Shown: positions 42,408-52,367, numbered from the stretch's first letter. The stretch is 64,000 nt of DNA from Granulibacter bethesdensis (GCF_001889525.1 NZ_CP018192.1:620001-684000); one strand, 5' to 3'. Made by a program: numbers and translations. The notes: a model not told the origin generated them from the sequence alone.

Positions 42408-43370
42408 ATGATAAACATGATTGTCAACGCGGTATGTCCGGTCGTGGCGTTGATCGGCGCGGGGTATCTGAGTGGCAGGCGTCAGTTGCTGGGGGTGGGT
42501 GCGCTGGATGCGCTCAACCTGTATGTGGTCTGGCTGGCATTGCCCGCGATGCTGTTTCTGGTGATGGCGCATCTGACCGGCAAGGACCTCTCACATTTGC
42601 CGTTTGTGCTGAGCTTTCTCGGCGCGCAGATGCTGCCTTTCCTGGCAATTTATTTTTGGGCCAGACGGGCCGGACGGGGAATCGGACAGGCTACGGTGGA
42701 TTCCCTGACCGGCAGCTACGCCAACACCTCCTATATGGGGATTCCGGTGCTGATGGCGGTGCTGGGGCCGCGCTCCATGATGCCTATGGCAATTGCCACG
42801 GTGATGACGGTCTGCATCCAGTTCGCGGGTTCCATTCTGCTGATGGAAAAGGAACGGGCGTTGAAGGGTGGGGCGCTTCTTTCCCGGCGGCGTCTGATAT
42901 GGACGGTGTTGTGCAATCCGCTGGTTGCCTCGCCCTTGGCCGGGGGCGCATTTGCACTGGCCGGAAATATAGGTGGCTTTCATTTGCCGCAGATGGCCGA
43001 GACAACCCTGGCCATGCTTGGCAATTCTTCCAGCCCCTGTGCGCTGGTGGTGATCGGCCTGTTTCTGGCGTCTCGTCAGGATGATGCTGCTTCGGCACGC
43101 TCAGGGGATGGGCTGTTGCTGGCGGTGTTGACCTTTATCAAGCTGATCCTGCAGCCGCTGATTGCTTTCGTGCTGGCGTTCTGGGTATTCCGCGCCGATC
43201 CGCTCTGGGCGAGAGCCTGTGTGCTGCTGGCGGCAACGCCGAATGGAACCGGTGCGTTTATGCTGGCGCGGCTCTATGATCGGGAAGCCGGGATGATTTC
43301 ACGCGCCATTCTGATTTCGACCATCCTGTCGGCCGTCACTCTGCCGCTGTTCATCCTGCTGTTGTCCTGA
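42408..43370 (+). CDS. Auxin efflux carrier (AEC) family transporter
   Basis: A 320-residue integral membrane protein with about ten hydrophobic segments, beginning MINMIVNAVCPVVALIGAGY. It has the AEC family layout: two five-helix bundles with a central cytoplasmic loop near residues 150-170 (MEKERALKGGALLSRR). The C-terminal helices include the conserved small-residue pattern LLAATPNGTGAFMLARLYDR. Bacterial relatives export malate, malonate or amino acid-like organic anions, but the substrate cannot be told from sequence. Alternative start at 42417. It is followed by rarA after 26 bases. Confidence 0.85.
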   Translation: MINMIVNAVCPVVALIGAGYLSGRRQLLGVGALDALNLYVVWLALPAMLFLVMAHLTGKDLSHLPFVLSFLGAQMLPFLAIYFWARRAGRGIGQATVDSLTGSYANTSYMGIPVLMAVLGPRSMMPMAIATVMTVCIQFAGSILLMEKERALKGGALLSRRRLIWTVLCNPLVASPLAGGAFALAGNIGGFHLPQMAETTLAMLGNSSSPCALVVIGLFLASRQDDAASARSGDGLLLAVLTFIKLILQPLIAFVLAFWVFRADPLWARACVLLAATPNGTGAFMLARLYDREAGMISRAILISTILSAVTLPLFILLLS

Positions 43371-43396
43371 TAACCGGGAAGGGCGAGAGTCTGATC

Positions 43397-44755
43397 ATGG
43401 TATCACGCGCCAACACCTCTTCATCCTCCGATCTGTTCGGGGGCGGGGCAGCACAGTTTTTGCCGGAAGCTGATGATCCGGCGCGTCCTCTGGCCGACAG
43501 GTTGCGTCCGGCTTCTCTCGATGATGTTGTGGGACAGGATCATCTGCTGGGAGCAGAGGGGCCGTTACGGCGGATGACCGAGAGCAGGGTCTTGTCCTCG
43601 ATTATTTTGTGGGGGCCTCCGGGTACCGGAAAGACGACCATCGCCCGCCTGCTGGCGCGCTCCACCGATCTGCATTTCGAGGCTATTTCGGCGATTCAGA
43701 GTGGTGTTGCTGATCTGCGCAAGGTGTTCGAGGCGGCCCGTCAGCGCCGTGCTGCCGGAAAGGGCACGTTGCTGTTCTGTGATGAGATTCATCGCTTCAA
43801 TCGTGGTCAGCAGGACGCTTTCCTGCCAGTGGTGGAGGATGGCACTGTCACACTGGTCGGGGCGACCACCGAGAATCCGTCTTTTGAACTGAACAGCGCG
43901 TTGCTGTCACGTTGCCGGGTGATGGTGCTGCGTCGGCTGGACGAGGCCGCGCTGGAGAGGCTGCTTGTGCGGGCGGAGGAAAGGATGGAACGCCCCCTTC
44001 CGGTTTCCGTGGAAGCGCGGGAGGCTCTGGTTGCCATGGCCAGTGGGGATGGGCGGTATATGCTCAATCTGGTCGAGCAGGTTTATACTTTTGCCGGTGG
44101 CAATCAGGTTCTGGACATGCAGGCGCTGGGGCATGCACTGCAACGCCGCCCGCCGGTCCATGACAAGGCCGGAGACGGTCATTACGATCTGCTGAGCTGT
44201 TTCCATAAATCCCTGCGCGGCTCCGACCCGCAGGCGGCGCTGTATTATGCGGCGCGGATGATGGTGGCGGGCGAGGCGGCTGAAACAGTGTTTCGACGGC
44301 TGGCCTGTGCGGCCTCGGAGGATGTCGGCATGGCCGATCCTCAGGCCATGGTGCAGGTGGTCAGCGCCTGGCAGGCTTTCGAGCGGATCGGCTGGCCGGA
44401 AGGGCGGTTGTTTCTGGCGCAGGCCATCAATTACGTGGCGACGGCCCCGAAATCCAATGCGTCCTATGCCTCGTTCAATGAGGCTCTGGCGCTGGCGGAA
44501 AAGACGGCGCATATGCCACCGCCCCTGCATATCCTTAATGCGCCGACGCGGATGATGAAGGAACTGGGCTACCATGCCGGGTATCAGTATGATCACGATG
44601 CACCGGATGCGTTTTCAGGGCAGGAGTTCTTCCCCGAGCCTCTTGCCGGGGGGCGCCGTCCGGAACTCTATCGCCCGCACCAGCGTGGATTCGAACGTGA
44701 TATTCGCAAGCGGTTGGAATACTGGGCCGGTCTGCGAATGCAGCGCGGCGGCTGA
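43397..44755 (+). CDS. rarA: Replication-associated recombination protein A (MgsA/RarA)
   Basis: A 452-residue clamp-loader-like AAA+ ATPase that acts at stalled replication forks. RPLADRLRPASLDDVVGQDH near residue 29 is the family entry motif. Walker A GPPGTGKTT is near residue 74, Walker B LLFCDEIHRFNRGQQD near 125, sensor 1 GATTENPSFELN near 155, and the arginine finger SRCRVM near 170. The C-terminal tetramerisation domain contains ALYYAARMMVAGE and SEDVGMADP. It follows the AEC gene in the same direction. Confidence 0.95.
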   Translation: MVSRANTSSSSDLFGGGAAQFLPEADDPARPLADRLRPASLDDVVGQDHLLGAEGPLRRMTESRVLSSIILWGPPGTGKTTIARLLARSTDLHFEAISAIQSGVADLRKVFEAARQRRAAGKGTLLFCDEIHRFNRGQQDAFLPVVEDGTVTLVGATTENPSFELNSALLSRCRVMVLRRLDEAALERLLVRAEERMERPLPVSVEAREALVAMASGDGRYMLNLVEQVYTFAGGNQVLDMQALGHALQRRPPVHDKAGDGHYDLLSCFHKSLRGSDPQAALYYAARMMVAGEAAETVFRRLACAASEDVGMADPQAMVQVVSAWQAFERIGWPEGRLFLAQAINYVATAPKSNASYASFNEALALAEKTAHMPPPLHILNAPTRMMKELGYHAGYQYDHDAPDAFSGQEFFPEPLAGGRRPELYRPHQRGFERDIRKRLEYWAGLRMQRGG

Positions 44756-44869
44756 TAGCAGGTTCATGAACAGAGCATGTTGCGGGCATAGGTGCTCCGG
44801 GGGCACAACCGCTTATGCGTGCTGCGCCGTGTTTCCGCGGTCGTCAGCCCGATCAGGAATACGACGATC

Positions 44870-45877
44870 ATGAGTGTGACGACACGGCAGGTAACGGATG
44901 ATGAAGCGGATATCCGCCTTGATCGCTGGTTTCGCCGCCATTACCCGAGCCTGACGCAGGTTGCGATCCAGAAAATGTGCCGCACCGGTCAGATCAGGGT
45001 CGATGGGGCACGGGCCGAAGCGGCCACGAGACTACAGCCCGGTCAGTCGGTGCGGATTCCACCGTTGAAAGTGCCCTCCGCCGCTGAGCAGGAGGGGGAA
45101 GGGCCCCGCGCCCTCGATCCGATCCAGCAGAAGGAACTGGAATCCTGGATTTTATACAAGGACGACCATCTGATTGTCCTGAACAAGCCCTCCGGCCTGC
45201 CCAGTCAGGGTGGCCCCGGCATTACCCGTCATCTGGATGGTTTGCTCGACGGGTTGCGTTTCGGGCGGGAGGACCGGCCGCGTCTGGTGCATCGGCTGGA
45301 TCGTGACACGTCTGGAGTAATCGTCATTGCTCGTTCCCCCGGTGTAGCGGCCAAGCTGGCTGCACTGTTCCGCACGCGCGAGACAGAGAAGGTCTATTGG
45401 GCCGTGGTGGCAGGCCGCCCGGTGCCGGTAGAGGGGCGTATCGACCGTCCTTTGCTGCGTCAGAACGACCGCAACGAGCCGGTTGTGTTGGCCGAGCGCA
45501 AAGATCGCGACAAGGTAACGGCGATCACCGATTACCGCACGCTTGACCATGCCGCACGGAAACTGGCCTGGCTGGAGTTGCGCCCTTTGACGGGAAGGAT
45601 GCATCAACTGCGTGTGCATTGCGCGGCGATGGATGCGCCTATTCTGGGCGATGAGCGATATGGCAGCTGGCGTAACACCGATGAGCGCGGGGTTCGCAAC
45701 ACCGCGCTGGTGGAAGGACTGTCCCGCCGCCTGCACCTGCATGCGCGGCGGTTGAGCCTGCCGCATCCGGCGGGTGGCATTCTCTCGGTGGAGGCCGATC
45801 TGTCTCCGCATATGGCGGAGACATTCGAAACACTGGGCTTTACCGCACCGAAAGCCAAAGAGGGCCGGTTACGGTGA
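44870..45877 (+). CDS. rluC: 23S rRNA pseudouridine synthase, RluC/RluD family
   Basis: A 335-residue RluA-family pseudouridine synthase. It starts MSVTTRQVTDDEADIRLDRW at 44870; the upstream in-frame start at 44792 lacks family resemblance. The N-terminal S4 RNA-binding domain (RLDRWFRRHYPSLTQVAIQK) is followed by the catalytic domain. The signature HRLDRDTSGVIVIARS contains the catalytic Asp near residue 143. LRPLTGRMHQLRVHCA is the second conserved motif. RluC acts at 23S positions 955, 2504 and 2580 in E. coli; specificity here is by family only. Its stop overlaps the next gene by 4 bases. Confidence 0.88.
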   Translation: MSVTTRQVTDDEADIRLDRWFRRHYPSLTQVAIQKMCRTGQIRVDGARAEAATRLQPGQSVRIPPLKVPSAAEQEGEGPRALDPIQQKELESWILYKDDHLIVLNKPSGLPSQGGPGITRHLDGLLDGLRFGREDRPRLVHRLDRDTSGVIVIARSPGVAAKLAALFRTRETEKVYWAVVAGRPVPVEGRIDRPLLRQNDRNEPVVLAERKDRDKVTAITDYRTLDHAARKLAWLELRPLTGRMHQLRVHCAAMDAPILGDERYGSWRNTDERGVRNTALVEGLSRRLHLHARRLSLPHPAGGILSVEADLSPHMAETFETLGFTAPKAKEGRLR

Positions 45878-48687
45878 CCGGGCCGGGCGTGACCATGGTG
45901 CCGCCCGGAGAATCGAAGCCTCCGCTCCGGCGTCGGGTGCTGAGACGGCTGCTTTATGCCGGGATTGCGGTCTCCGGTCTGGGCGTCCTGTCCATCTTGG
46001 CGGCGGGTGCGGTCTGGCTGATGCTCGATCAGGCCGTGATCCGTCATCGGATAGAGGCCAGCCTTTACAAGGTATCCGGGCATCCTGCCCATATCGAAGG
46101 ACCGCTTGGCCTGGCTTTTAATCCCTGGCCTGTCCTGTTTGTCAGAGAGGTGTCGCTGGCCCAGCCGGAGGAACCGTCAGGCGTCGCCCTCCGGCATGGC
46201 TGGCCCGATCCATGGTTTCTGAGGGCGCAGGACATCACAGCCGGGATAGCGTTATGGCCTCTGCTGCATGGCCATATCACGGTTTCCAGCCTTTCTCTGG
46301 CAAGGCTTGATATCCGCATGACCCGCAATCATGCGGGTGAAGAGAACTGGATTATCAAGGGGATCAAGACTCCCTCCGCTTCTACTGCGCCGCCACCCGT
46401 GTCAGCCGCCGGAGAGGCGGTTGCACCTCACCCGAAGCGGGCTGTGCCGCCTGTTCGCGTGCTCAGAATCGGTGAAGCCAGCGTGGTTTATCATGACCTG
46501 CGCAATGGCAGCGTCTGGGCAGCTGAGAAGCTCAGGCTCCATGCCACTGAGCAACAGGGCACGATAGCACTCATACTGTCCGGTCTGGTACAGGGTGTAC
46601 CCGTGCGTGCCTTGGTGGAAGGCGGATCAGTGGATGCCATGCTTGACCCCGATGAGCAGCATAGCTGGCCCCTACAGATCAATGCACAGCTTCTCCCGAC
46701 ACTTCATGGCAGGCTGGATAGGAATAATCCTCATCTGTCCGTGAGCGGGGTGGTTGATCACCCTCGTCACGGTCGCGGCTTTCATCTGATGGTCGTGTCG
46801 CGGGTTCTGGATGGGGCACGTCTGCTGCCGTTGAGGCACGCCATTCCCGCGCTTGACCTCCCGGTCGGGAAAAATTTGCCACCCTCGAAAATCTGGTCGG
46901 CGATTGCCGCCCTGCATGATGCCAGCCTGACATTCCGGCTCGATGATGACGCTACGGTGCAACAGGGCCTCTCACCGGTTTTCTCCGTCGTCAGACTCCA
47001 TGTGGGGGATGTGCTGCCGGGGCATTGGGCGCGGCTGAAGAGGCTGGATGCGGACTGGCCGGGGGCCGAGGCCGCACTGCGTTTCTCGGCGCAGGGCCTG
47101 TACCGGAATGCCACGCTGTCCTTATTGGGGCAGGTGGGGCAGGTTCAGGCACTCTCCTCCTCTTTGCTGGCCGGGCATGGGATAGAGGGTGAGTCTGTTC
47201 CAGTGAGGCTGTCGCTGCATGCCACCTCCCCTGAGAAGCCTGCGATAGTGGGTGATCTGGATTTTCTGGGCGATGTGGTCGCGCATCCCGGCTGGCAGGG
47301 GACGTCTTTCTCCGTGACCGCTCGTGTGACGGATGTTTCCCTGCTGGCAAGGCTGACCCGAACGGCGCTGCCGGAAATTGGCCCGGTTGGTTTCCGGGGA
47401 CATGTGATGGCGGAGGCCGGGGCATGGCGGCTGGAGGATGCCAGCCTGACCAGTGCTGCCGGAGATATCTCGGGCGCGGTCACATGGTCTGTCCCCGCAC
47501 ACGGGGCAGAAGGCAAGGCCGGTGTTTCCGGTCCGGTGCTGGGGGCGAAACTGCATTCCGCGCGTCTGGATGTAGACAGGCTGCGCCAGCCTTTTCCGGC
47601 CATTCCATCCATTCAGCCGGAGGGAGAGCCGGTCCGCGTTGATCGGCCTGCCATACTGCCTTCTGCGCCTGTTCCTGCCCCCTCTGTGCCCTCTTCTGTG
47701 CCCTCTGGGGTTGCTCCATCACGGTTATCTGAGCCGCCTTCACCGTTTTTCCCTGTCTGGCTCAAGCAGGGAGGAGGGCAGATCGACTGGGATGTGGAGA
47801 TGCTTCATGCAGGTGGCATGGACTGGAGTAAAGCCATGATCGGCCTGAGTCTTGGGGCCGAAGGAATCCGTGTTCAGCCACTGCATATGAACGCGCCGGG
47901 GCAGCGGGGCCCGGTCTCGGCCATGCTGGACTGGAGGCGGGATGGTACGCTCTCCGCGACAGTGGATGCGGCTGCACTTCCGCTTGAGGCAATGGTCGCC
48001 CTGATAAAGCAGCCCGGTATGGCACGGGGAGATATCGGGATCGATGCCGCTGTGCAGGCGCATATGCAGCAGGCTGGTTGGCTGCATAATCTCAATGGCC
48101 ATGCCAGTGTCTGGTCGGTGGGCAGCGTGGTCAGTGGGGCTGCGATTGATCCCGTGCTGTCCCGATTGGTCAGGCAGGCTGGTCTGCCTTTGCATCCCCG
48201 TCTGGGTGCTGATGCGGGCATTGCCTGCTTTGCCGCCCGTGCCGAGGCCCGTGATGGAATCGCCGTGCTGAGGGCATTCGCCCTGGAAACCGATCCGCTG
48301 CGTCTGTCCGCTGCGGGGTATGTGGATCTTCGTGACCAGAGATTGAAACTGTTTCTGCATCCTCTGCTGCGCTCGGGGGGAAGCGGGCTGCTGTTGCCGC
48401 TGATACTGGAGGGGCCGTTTGATCGGCCTTCCGCAAAAATGCGCGGGTCAGATGCGGTGGCGATGAGGGCGGCAATTCAGACATCTCTGACCGCGCTGGG
48501 TGTTCCCGCGTTGGCTGGGGCCGCGGATGCGGGGGCGGAGATCATGAACCGTGCCGATCAAGGCGATTGCGCGCCGGCACTGGCTGCGGCACGGGGGCAG
48601 CATGCCGGTCCTCCGGCGCCAATCCCTTCTCAGGATGGAAAAGGAAAATTATCGGTGCAGGATCTGCTGAAAGGGCTGCTGCGGTGA
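45874..48687 (+). CDS. AsmA-family envelope protein
   Basis: A 937-residue protein starting at GTG 45874, overlapping the rluC stop. A single N-terminal membrane helix (LLYAGIAVSGLGVLSILAAGAVWLML, about residues 25-50) is followed by the AsmA N-terminal pattern HIEGPLGLAFNPWPVLFVRE. The large C-terminal region (LRLSAAGYVDLRDQRLKLFL near residue 805) matches the AsmA-like end. AsmA proteins of the AsmA/TamB/YhdP group form long beta-groove lipid conduits between inner and outer membranes. A Pro/Ser-rich linker (PSAPVPAPSVPSSVPSGVAP) near residue 600 separates the halves. Its GTGA stop overlap couples it to the ATP12 gene. Confidence 0.85.
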   Translation: MTGPGVTMVPPGESKPPLRRRVLRRLLYAGIAVSGLGVLSILAAGAVWLMLDQAVIRHRIEASLYKVSGHPAHIEGPLGLAFNPWPVLFVREVSLAQPEEPSGVALRHGWPDPWFLRAQDITAGIALWPLLHGHITVSSLSLARLDIRMTRNHAGEENWIIKGIKTPSASTAPPPVSAAGEAVAPHPKRAVPPVRVLRIGEASVVYHDLRNGSVWAAEKLRLHATEQQGTIALILSGLVQGVPVRALVEGGSVDAMLDPDEQHSWPLQINAQLLPTLHGRLDRNNPHLSVSGVVDHPRHGRGFHLMVVSRVLDGARLLPLRHAIPALDLPVGKNLPPSKIWSAIAALHDASLTFRLDDDATVQQGLSPVFSVVRLHVGDVLPGHWARLKRLDADWPGAEAALRFSAQGLYRNATLSLLGQVGQVQALSSSLLAGHGIEGESVPVRLSLHATSPEKPAIVGDLDFLGDVVAHPGWQGTSFSVTARVTDVSLLARLTRTALPEIGPVGFRGHVMAEAGAWRLEDASLTSAAGDISGAVTWSVPAHGAEGKAGVSGPVLGAKLHSARLDVDRLRQPFPAIPSIQPEGEPVRVDRPAILPSAPVPAPSVPSSVPSGVAPSRLSEPPSPFFPVWLKQGGGQIDWDVEMLHAGGMDWSKAMIGLSLGAEGIRVQPLHMNAPGQRGPVSAMLDWRRDGTLSATVDAAALPLEAMVALIKQPGMARGDIGIDAAVQAHMQQAGWLHNLNGHASVWSVGSVVSGAAIDPVLSRLVRQAGLPLHPRLGADAGIACFAARAEARDGIAVLRAFALETDPLRLSAAGYVDLRDQRLKLFLHPLLRSGGSGLLLPLILEGPFDRPSAKMRGSDAVAMRAAIQTSLTALGVPALAGAADAGAEIMNRADQGDCAPALAAARGQHAGPPAPIPSQDGKGKLSVQDLLKGLLR

Positions 48688-49418
48688 AGCGTTTCTGGAA
48701 AGAAGCAGCGGTGGTGGAGGACGCGGCGGAGCTGGCGGTGACCCTTGATGGCCGCCCCATGAGGTTGCCGGGCGGTGTCTCGCTTCGTTTCGCCAATCGG
48801 GCACTGGCCGAGGCGATTGCCGTGGAATGGGGGCAGGCAGGTGCACCGGGGGAGCCATTCAGCTTCGATATGGTGCCGATGACCCGCCTGGCGGGAACCG
48901 CGCAGGAGCGTGTGGCGGTTGATCCTGCAGCGTCTGTAGAGGCGCTGGTCTCTTATGGCGGTAGTGATCTGCTTTGTTACCGTGCCGATGGGCCGGAGGA
49001 ACTGACAACCCGGCAGGAACGGCTTTGGCAGCCTCTGCTCGACTGGGCAGAGCAGCGATATGGTGCGCGCCTGCATGTGACCACAGGGATTATTCATGTG
49101 TCCCAGCCAGAGGCATCGCTGATCGCGTTGCGAGCCGCTCTGACGGCTTTGGACCCGGCCGCTCTGGCGGCGCTCGGGATTGTGGTCCCGGCTCTGGGCA
49201 GTCTCGTCATCGGCCTCGCCCTGGCGGAGGGGCGGCTTGATCCGCGGGAGGCACTCGAAATTGCATTACTGGATGACCTGTATCAGGAAGAGAAATGGGG
49301 TGCGGATGCCGAGGCCACCAAACGGCGTGCCCATCTCGCCGTGGATGTTGAAACCGCGATCCGTTTCCTGCGCTTGAGCGCAGGTGTGGCGGAACAGGAT
49401 GGAGAAGCGGCGCAGTGA
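48684..49418 (+). CDS. ATP12-family F1-ATPase assembly chaperone
   Basis: A 244-residue ATP12 family protein, starting at GTG 48684 ([20 protein letters not shown]). Mitochondrial and alphaproteobacterial ATP12 binds the F1 alpha subunit during ATP synthase assembly. Family features are [41 protein letters not shown], and the C-terminal [20 protein letters not shown] with [10 protein letters not shown]. An open frame back to 48567 is antisense/shadow extension within the AsmA-like gene. It is coupled by 4-base overlaps to both neighbours. Confidence 0.92.
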   Translation: MKRFWKEAAVVEDAAELAVTLDGRPMRLPGGVSLRFANRALAEAIAVEWGQAGAPGEPFSFDMVPMTRLAGTAQERVAVDPAASVEALVSYGGSDLLCYRADGPEELTTRQERLWQPLLDWAEQRYGARLHVTTGIIHVSQPEASLIALRAALTALDPAALAALGIVVPALGSLVIGLALAEGRLDPREALEIALLDDLYQEEKWGADAEATKRRAHLAVDVETAIRFLRLSAGVAEQDGEAAQ

Positions 49419-49690
49419 GCGCAAAGCATGTGCTGATCTCTGGTGTGGTGCAGGGTGTTGGCTATCGTGCGTGGCTGCGATCCCGTGCGGAGGCGCTTGG
49501 TCTGTCGGGATGGGTCCGCAATCGCCTTGATGGTCGGGTAGAGGCCCTGATTGCCGGGGATATCGCAGCGGTCGAGGAACTGATCCGCGCTTGCCGCACC
49601 GGCCCGTCTGCCGCACGGGTGGATATGATCGAGGAACATCTCGATACTGCCCCCACCACACCGGGCTTTGAGCAGTATCCGACTGTCTGA
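49415..49690 (+). CDS. acyP: Acylphosphatase
   Basis: A 91-residue acylphosphatase, hydrolysing acyl phosphates such as 1,3-bisphosphoglycerate. The phosphate-binding loop [11 protein letters not shown] carries the catalytic Arg near residue 18, and [17 protein letters not shown] carries the catalytic Asn near 36. The GTG start at 49415 overlaps the ATP12 stop. The C-terminus is PGFEQYPTV, the usual F-x-x-x-P ending of the family. Confidence 0.95.
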   Translation: MSAKHVLISGVVQGVGYRAWLRSRAEALGLSGWVRNRLDGRVEALIAGDIAAVEELIRACRTGPSAARVDMIEEHLDTAPTTPGFEQYPTV

Positions 49691-49720
49691 TGCAAAAGTC
49701 TCTTTTATTCCGGAGGCGCG

Positions 49721-50386
49721 ATGTCGCCCGCTGAGCATGCTACAAAGCATTCTGTGCCGCTGTTTCGAGACGGGCTTATCGGGCGTCGCCTGATACTGGG
49801 GGGCATTCTGGCCTCTCTGGCCGGTGCCGTCACTGGAGCTGCCCGGGCGGAGGAAAGTGATGATGCCTTGCTGGCCCGGATTGCAGCCTATCTGAATGGT
49901 ATTCATACCCTGCGGGCGCGTTTCCGTCAGACTGCACCGGATGGGCAGGTGACGCAGGGAACGGTCTGGTTGGAGCGCCCGGGGCATATCCGGTTCCAGT
50001 ATGATCCGCCGACACCGCTTCTGCTGGTGGCTACCAATGGGGAGGTGATTTTTCAGGATTTTCAGGTGCATCAGGTCAGCCGTATTCCACTGGACCGTAC
50101 CCCGCTGAGCATTTTACTATCAGACCATATTGATTTTAACGGCGCTGTTGCTGTGCGGGAAATTTCGCGCACGCCCGGCGTAGTCCAACTTTCCGTGGTG
50201 CGGCGGACCGATCCGGGGGCCGGGCTGCTGGCCATCGTCTTTTCCGCCGATCCGCTCAAGCTGATCCAGTGGACCGTGGTTGATCCCCAGCACAAGATTA
50301 CCAGAGTGGAATTGTCCAATATCCAGACGGGGATTCCCGTCGATCCGACCCTGTTCAGCCCGACCCTCATCAAGCCGCCGGGCTAA
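49721..50386 (+). CDS. lolA: Outer membrane lipoprotein carrier protein LolA
   Basis: A 221-residue periplasmic protein with an N-terminal export signal ([22 protein letters not shown], residues about 22-43, cleaved after ARA). The mature part has the LolA pattern: [40 protein letters not shown] and [20 protein letters not shown]. LolA shuttles lipoproteins from LolCDE at the inner membrane to the outer membrane. GGAGG precedes the ATG. It converges with lipB, overlapping by 4 bases at the 3' ends. Confidence 0.93.
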   Translation: MSPAEHATKHSVPLFRDGLIGRRLILGGILASLAGAVTGAARAEESDDALLARIAAYLNGIHTLRARFRQTAPDGQVTQGTVWLERPGHIRFQYDPPTPLLLVATNGEVIFQDFQVHQVSRIPLDRTPLSILLSDHIDFNGAVAVREISRTPGVVQLSVVRRTDPGAGLLAIVFSADPLKLIQWTVVDPQHKITRVELSNIQTGIPVDPTLFSPTLIKPPG

Positions 50387-51120
50387 ACCTGATTGGGGCC
50401 GCCGCTGAATACAGATGGCCAGCTTGTTCTGAGCGCGGCATCAAGGCGGCCCATATCCGCCTGAACTCCGAGATCGGCGAGGCTGGTAACGCCATGCTCG
50501 CTGATCCCGCAGGGGACGATGCCGGTGAAATGCTCCAGATCCGGCGCGACATTGATGGCGATACCGTGCCATGAGACCCAGCGTGTGATGCGCACACCGA
50601 TCGCGGCGATCTTGTCCTCCCGGTGGCCACGTTGCACCCAGATACCAACCCTGCCGGCGCGTCTTTCCCCGATGATGCCGAATCTGGCCAACGTGATGAT
50701 GATCCAATCCTCTAGCGCGGCGATATAGGCCCGCAGATCGCGCGCCGGGACGATGCCGTGCGGGTGGTTGAGGTCCAGCATTACATAGGCGATCCGCTGT
50801 CCGGGGCCGTGATAGGTCCACTGTCCCCCGCGCCCTGCCTCGAAAGTAGGGAAGCGGGTGGCATCACGCAGATCTTCGATTTTGGCCGATGTTCCGGCGG
50901 TGTAGAGCGGCGGATGTTCGACCAGCCAGACCAGACTGCGTGCTTCCCCCCGATGGATGGCCTCGGCGCGGGTGCGCATGGCGGTCAGGGCTTCTTCATA
51001 AGGAGTAAAGCCAGGTGTCACGCGCCACTCCACAGCATCTGATTGTGGGGAAACGGCGGAAAGATTTTCGTCAGATGGTGAAAAGAGTCGGGGATCAGAC
51101 ATTGAAGTGCTCACGGGCAT
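50383..51120 (-). CDS. lipB: Octanoyl-[acyl carrier protein] transferase LipB
   Basis: A 245-residue lipoate biosynthesis enzyme transferring octanoate from acyl carrier protein to the E2 subunits of dehydrogenase complexes. The substrate-binding block [20 protein letters not shown] lies near residue 98. The catalytic Lys is in [10 protein letters not shown] and the catalytic Cys in [14 protein letters not shown] near 215. The start is ATG at 51120 (GGGGG Shine-Dalgarno); ATG at 51102 is an alternative. Its promoter region is shared divergently with tRNA-Leu. Confidence 0.95.
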   Translation of the reverse strand: MPVSTSMSDPRLFSPSDENLSAVSPQSDAVEWRVTPGFTPYEEALTAMRTRAEAIHRGEARSLVWLVEHPPLYTAGTSAKIEDLRDATRFPTFEAGRGGQWTYHGPGQRIAYVMLDLNHPHGIVPARDLRAYIAALEDWIIITLARFGIIGERRAGRVGIWVQRGHREDKIAAIGVRITRWVSWHGIAINVAPDLEHFTGIVPCGISEHGVTSLADLGVQADMGRLDAALRTSWPSVFSGGPNQV

Positions 51121-51173
51121 CAGTTATACCCCCGCCGTTGCATGACGAAACAATTTCTTCGTCGGCAGGGGAT

Positions 51174-51259
51174 GCGGTCGTGGCGGAATGGTAGACGCGC
51201 AAGCTTGAGGTGCTTGTGGGGGAAACCCCGTGGAAGTTCGAGTCTTCTCGACCGCACCA
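51174..51259 (+). tRNA. tRNA-Leu (anticodon GAG)
   Basis: An 86-nt class II tRNA. Acceptor arms GCGGTCG and CGACCGC close perfectly. The anticodon stem CAAGC/GCTTG encloses the loop TTGAGGT, giving anticodon GAG for CUC/CUU. A long variable arm GGGGGAAACCCC follows, then the T-arm with GTTCGAGTC. The 3' CCA is encoded. A strong terminator lies 4 bases downstream. Confidence 0.96.
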
Positions 51260-51262
51260 TTC

Positions 51263-51291
51263 AAAACCGGGCAGTGGCCCGGTTTTTTTTT
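51263..51291 (+). terminator. Terminator after tRNA-Leu
   Basis: Stem AAAACCGGGC/GCCCGGTTTT with a 4-base loop AGTG, followed by a T-run of nine. Strong intrinsic terminator. Confidence 0.95.
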
Positions 51292-51386
51292 GTTGAGCCT
51301 TTGCTTTCAGGAAGTGGTCGGGCATCTTTTGGTGCTGCTGCGCGGGTTTGCTATATCCGTCAGCCACATGCCGTGCCGGAGTCTCC

Positions 51387-52367
51387 ATGCGTTCCCGTTT
51401 CTTTTTGCGCGTGCTTCTGGCCGTGATTCTTCTGGCCGCCACGGCTTCATTTTTTCCGGCCTGCGCAGGGGATGGGATGACTGCCCATGTGCCGCTTTTT
51501 GCGTTGCGGCCAGACCATTTGCCCATGATCGCCAGCGTCTCTGTCGGGGGAGGGCCGTCCTCACCGGTCTCGCTTGATACAGGCTCGGCCGGTCTTTACG
51601 TGCCTGAGCGGGATATCGGCCCCGGCACCGTTGCGACGGGGGAGGTCGTTCATCAGGGCTATGCTGACGGCACAAGGCTGGAGGGATATGTGGCCCTCGC
51701 CACGGTTCGTTTTACGGATGCGGATCGCACGCTTTCCACTCCGGCCCCGATCAGGGTGGGGGTCATTACCCGTGTTTATTGTGCACAGGACCGACCGAAC
51801 TGCCCCGGCTCCATCGACAAGCCGGGGGTGATGGGTATCAGCCTGGCCACACGACGTCATGTGGTCAGCCCGTTGGCACAGATGGGGCCTTATTCCACCG
51901 GGTATATTATCGATTCCAGACTCGGTCATGACCCGGTCCTGACTGTAGGGCTGACGGAGAATAATATACGCGGTTTCACCTTCGCTCCTCTTCGTTCGTT
52001 TCAGAGCGGGCCAGATCACCTTCCTTCGTGGGACGGAGAATCTGTCTCGGCATGTTTCGCGATTGATGGCATCAGGGTGGGGTGTCAGGAAACCGTGTTC
52101 GATTCCGGTAGTACCGTGACTCTTTTCAGCCCCGGTTCAAGCGATATTCCCTTGACCCGGCATCATCGTCTGCCACCGGGTCATGTCTTTGTGATCGATG
52201 TGCCGGATGTGTTGCATTTCGCAGTGCGTACCGACCGCACTACGGTCATCGTCCCCAAAGATGTTGAGCACGCGAATAGCGGAACGCTGCTGTATCGTTA
52301 TTTTGCTGTTGCATTCGATTCACTGCGGGGGAGGGTGGGATTCTTCGGACATCAGGAGAACCGCTGA
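51387..52367 (+). CDS. Secreted pepsin-like aspartic protease homologue
   Basis: A 326-residue protein starting at ATG 51387 with GGAG 5 bases upstream; the frame is open back to 51348. An N-terminal signal sequence (MRSRFFLRVLLAVILLAATA, followed by SFFPACAG) precedes two aspartic-protease motifs. The first is PVSLDTGSAGLYVP near residue 62, the second TVFDSGSTVTLF near 242. A flap-like GYADGTRLEGYVALATVRF follows the first. Two D-T/S-G-S motifs about 180 residues apart are the arrangement of bilobed pepsin (A1) enzymes, rare in bacteria. Four to five cysteines (VYCAQDRPNC, SACFAIDGIRVGC) could form disulfides, fitting a periplasmic or outer-membrane place. Activity is inferred from the motifs only. 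Confidence 0.7.
   Translation: MRSRFFLRVLLAVILLAATASFFPACAGDGMTAHVPLFALRPDHLPMIASVSVGGGPSSPVSLDTGSAGLYVPERDIGPGTVATGEVVHQGYADGTRLEGYVALATVRFTDADRTLSTPAPIRVGVITRVYCAQDRPNCPGSIDKPGVMGISLATRRHVVSPLAQMGPYSTGYIIDSRLGHDPVLTVGLTENNIRGFTFAPLRSFQSGPDHLPSWDGESVSACFAIDGIRVGCQETVFDSGSTVTLFSPGSSDIPLTRHHRLPPGHVFVIDVPDVLHFAVRTDRTTVIVPKDVEHANSGTLLYRYFAVAFDSLRGRVGFFGHQENR

Noticed and set aside
51174-51300. Genomic island attachment site at tRNA-Leu
   Set aside because: No second copy of the tRNA 3' end and no integrase in the window, so integration is not supported.
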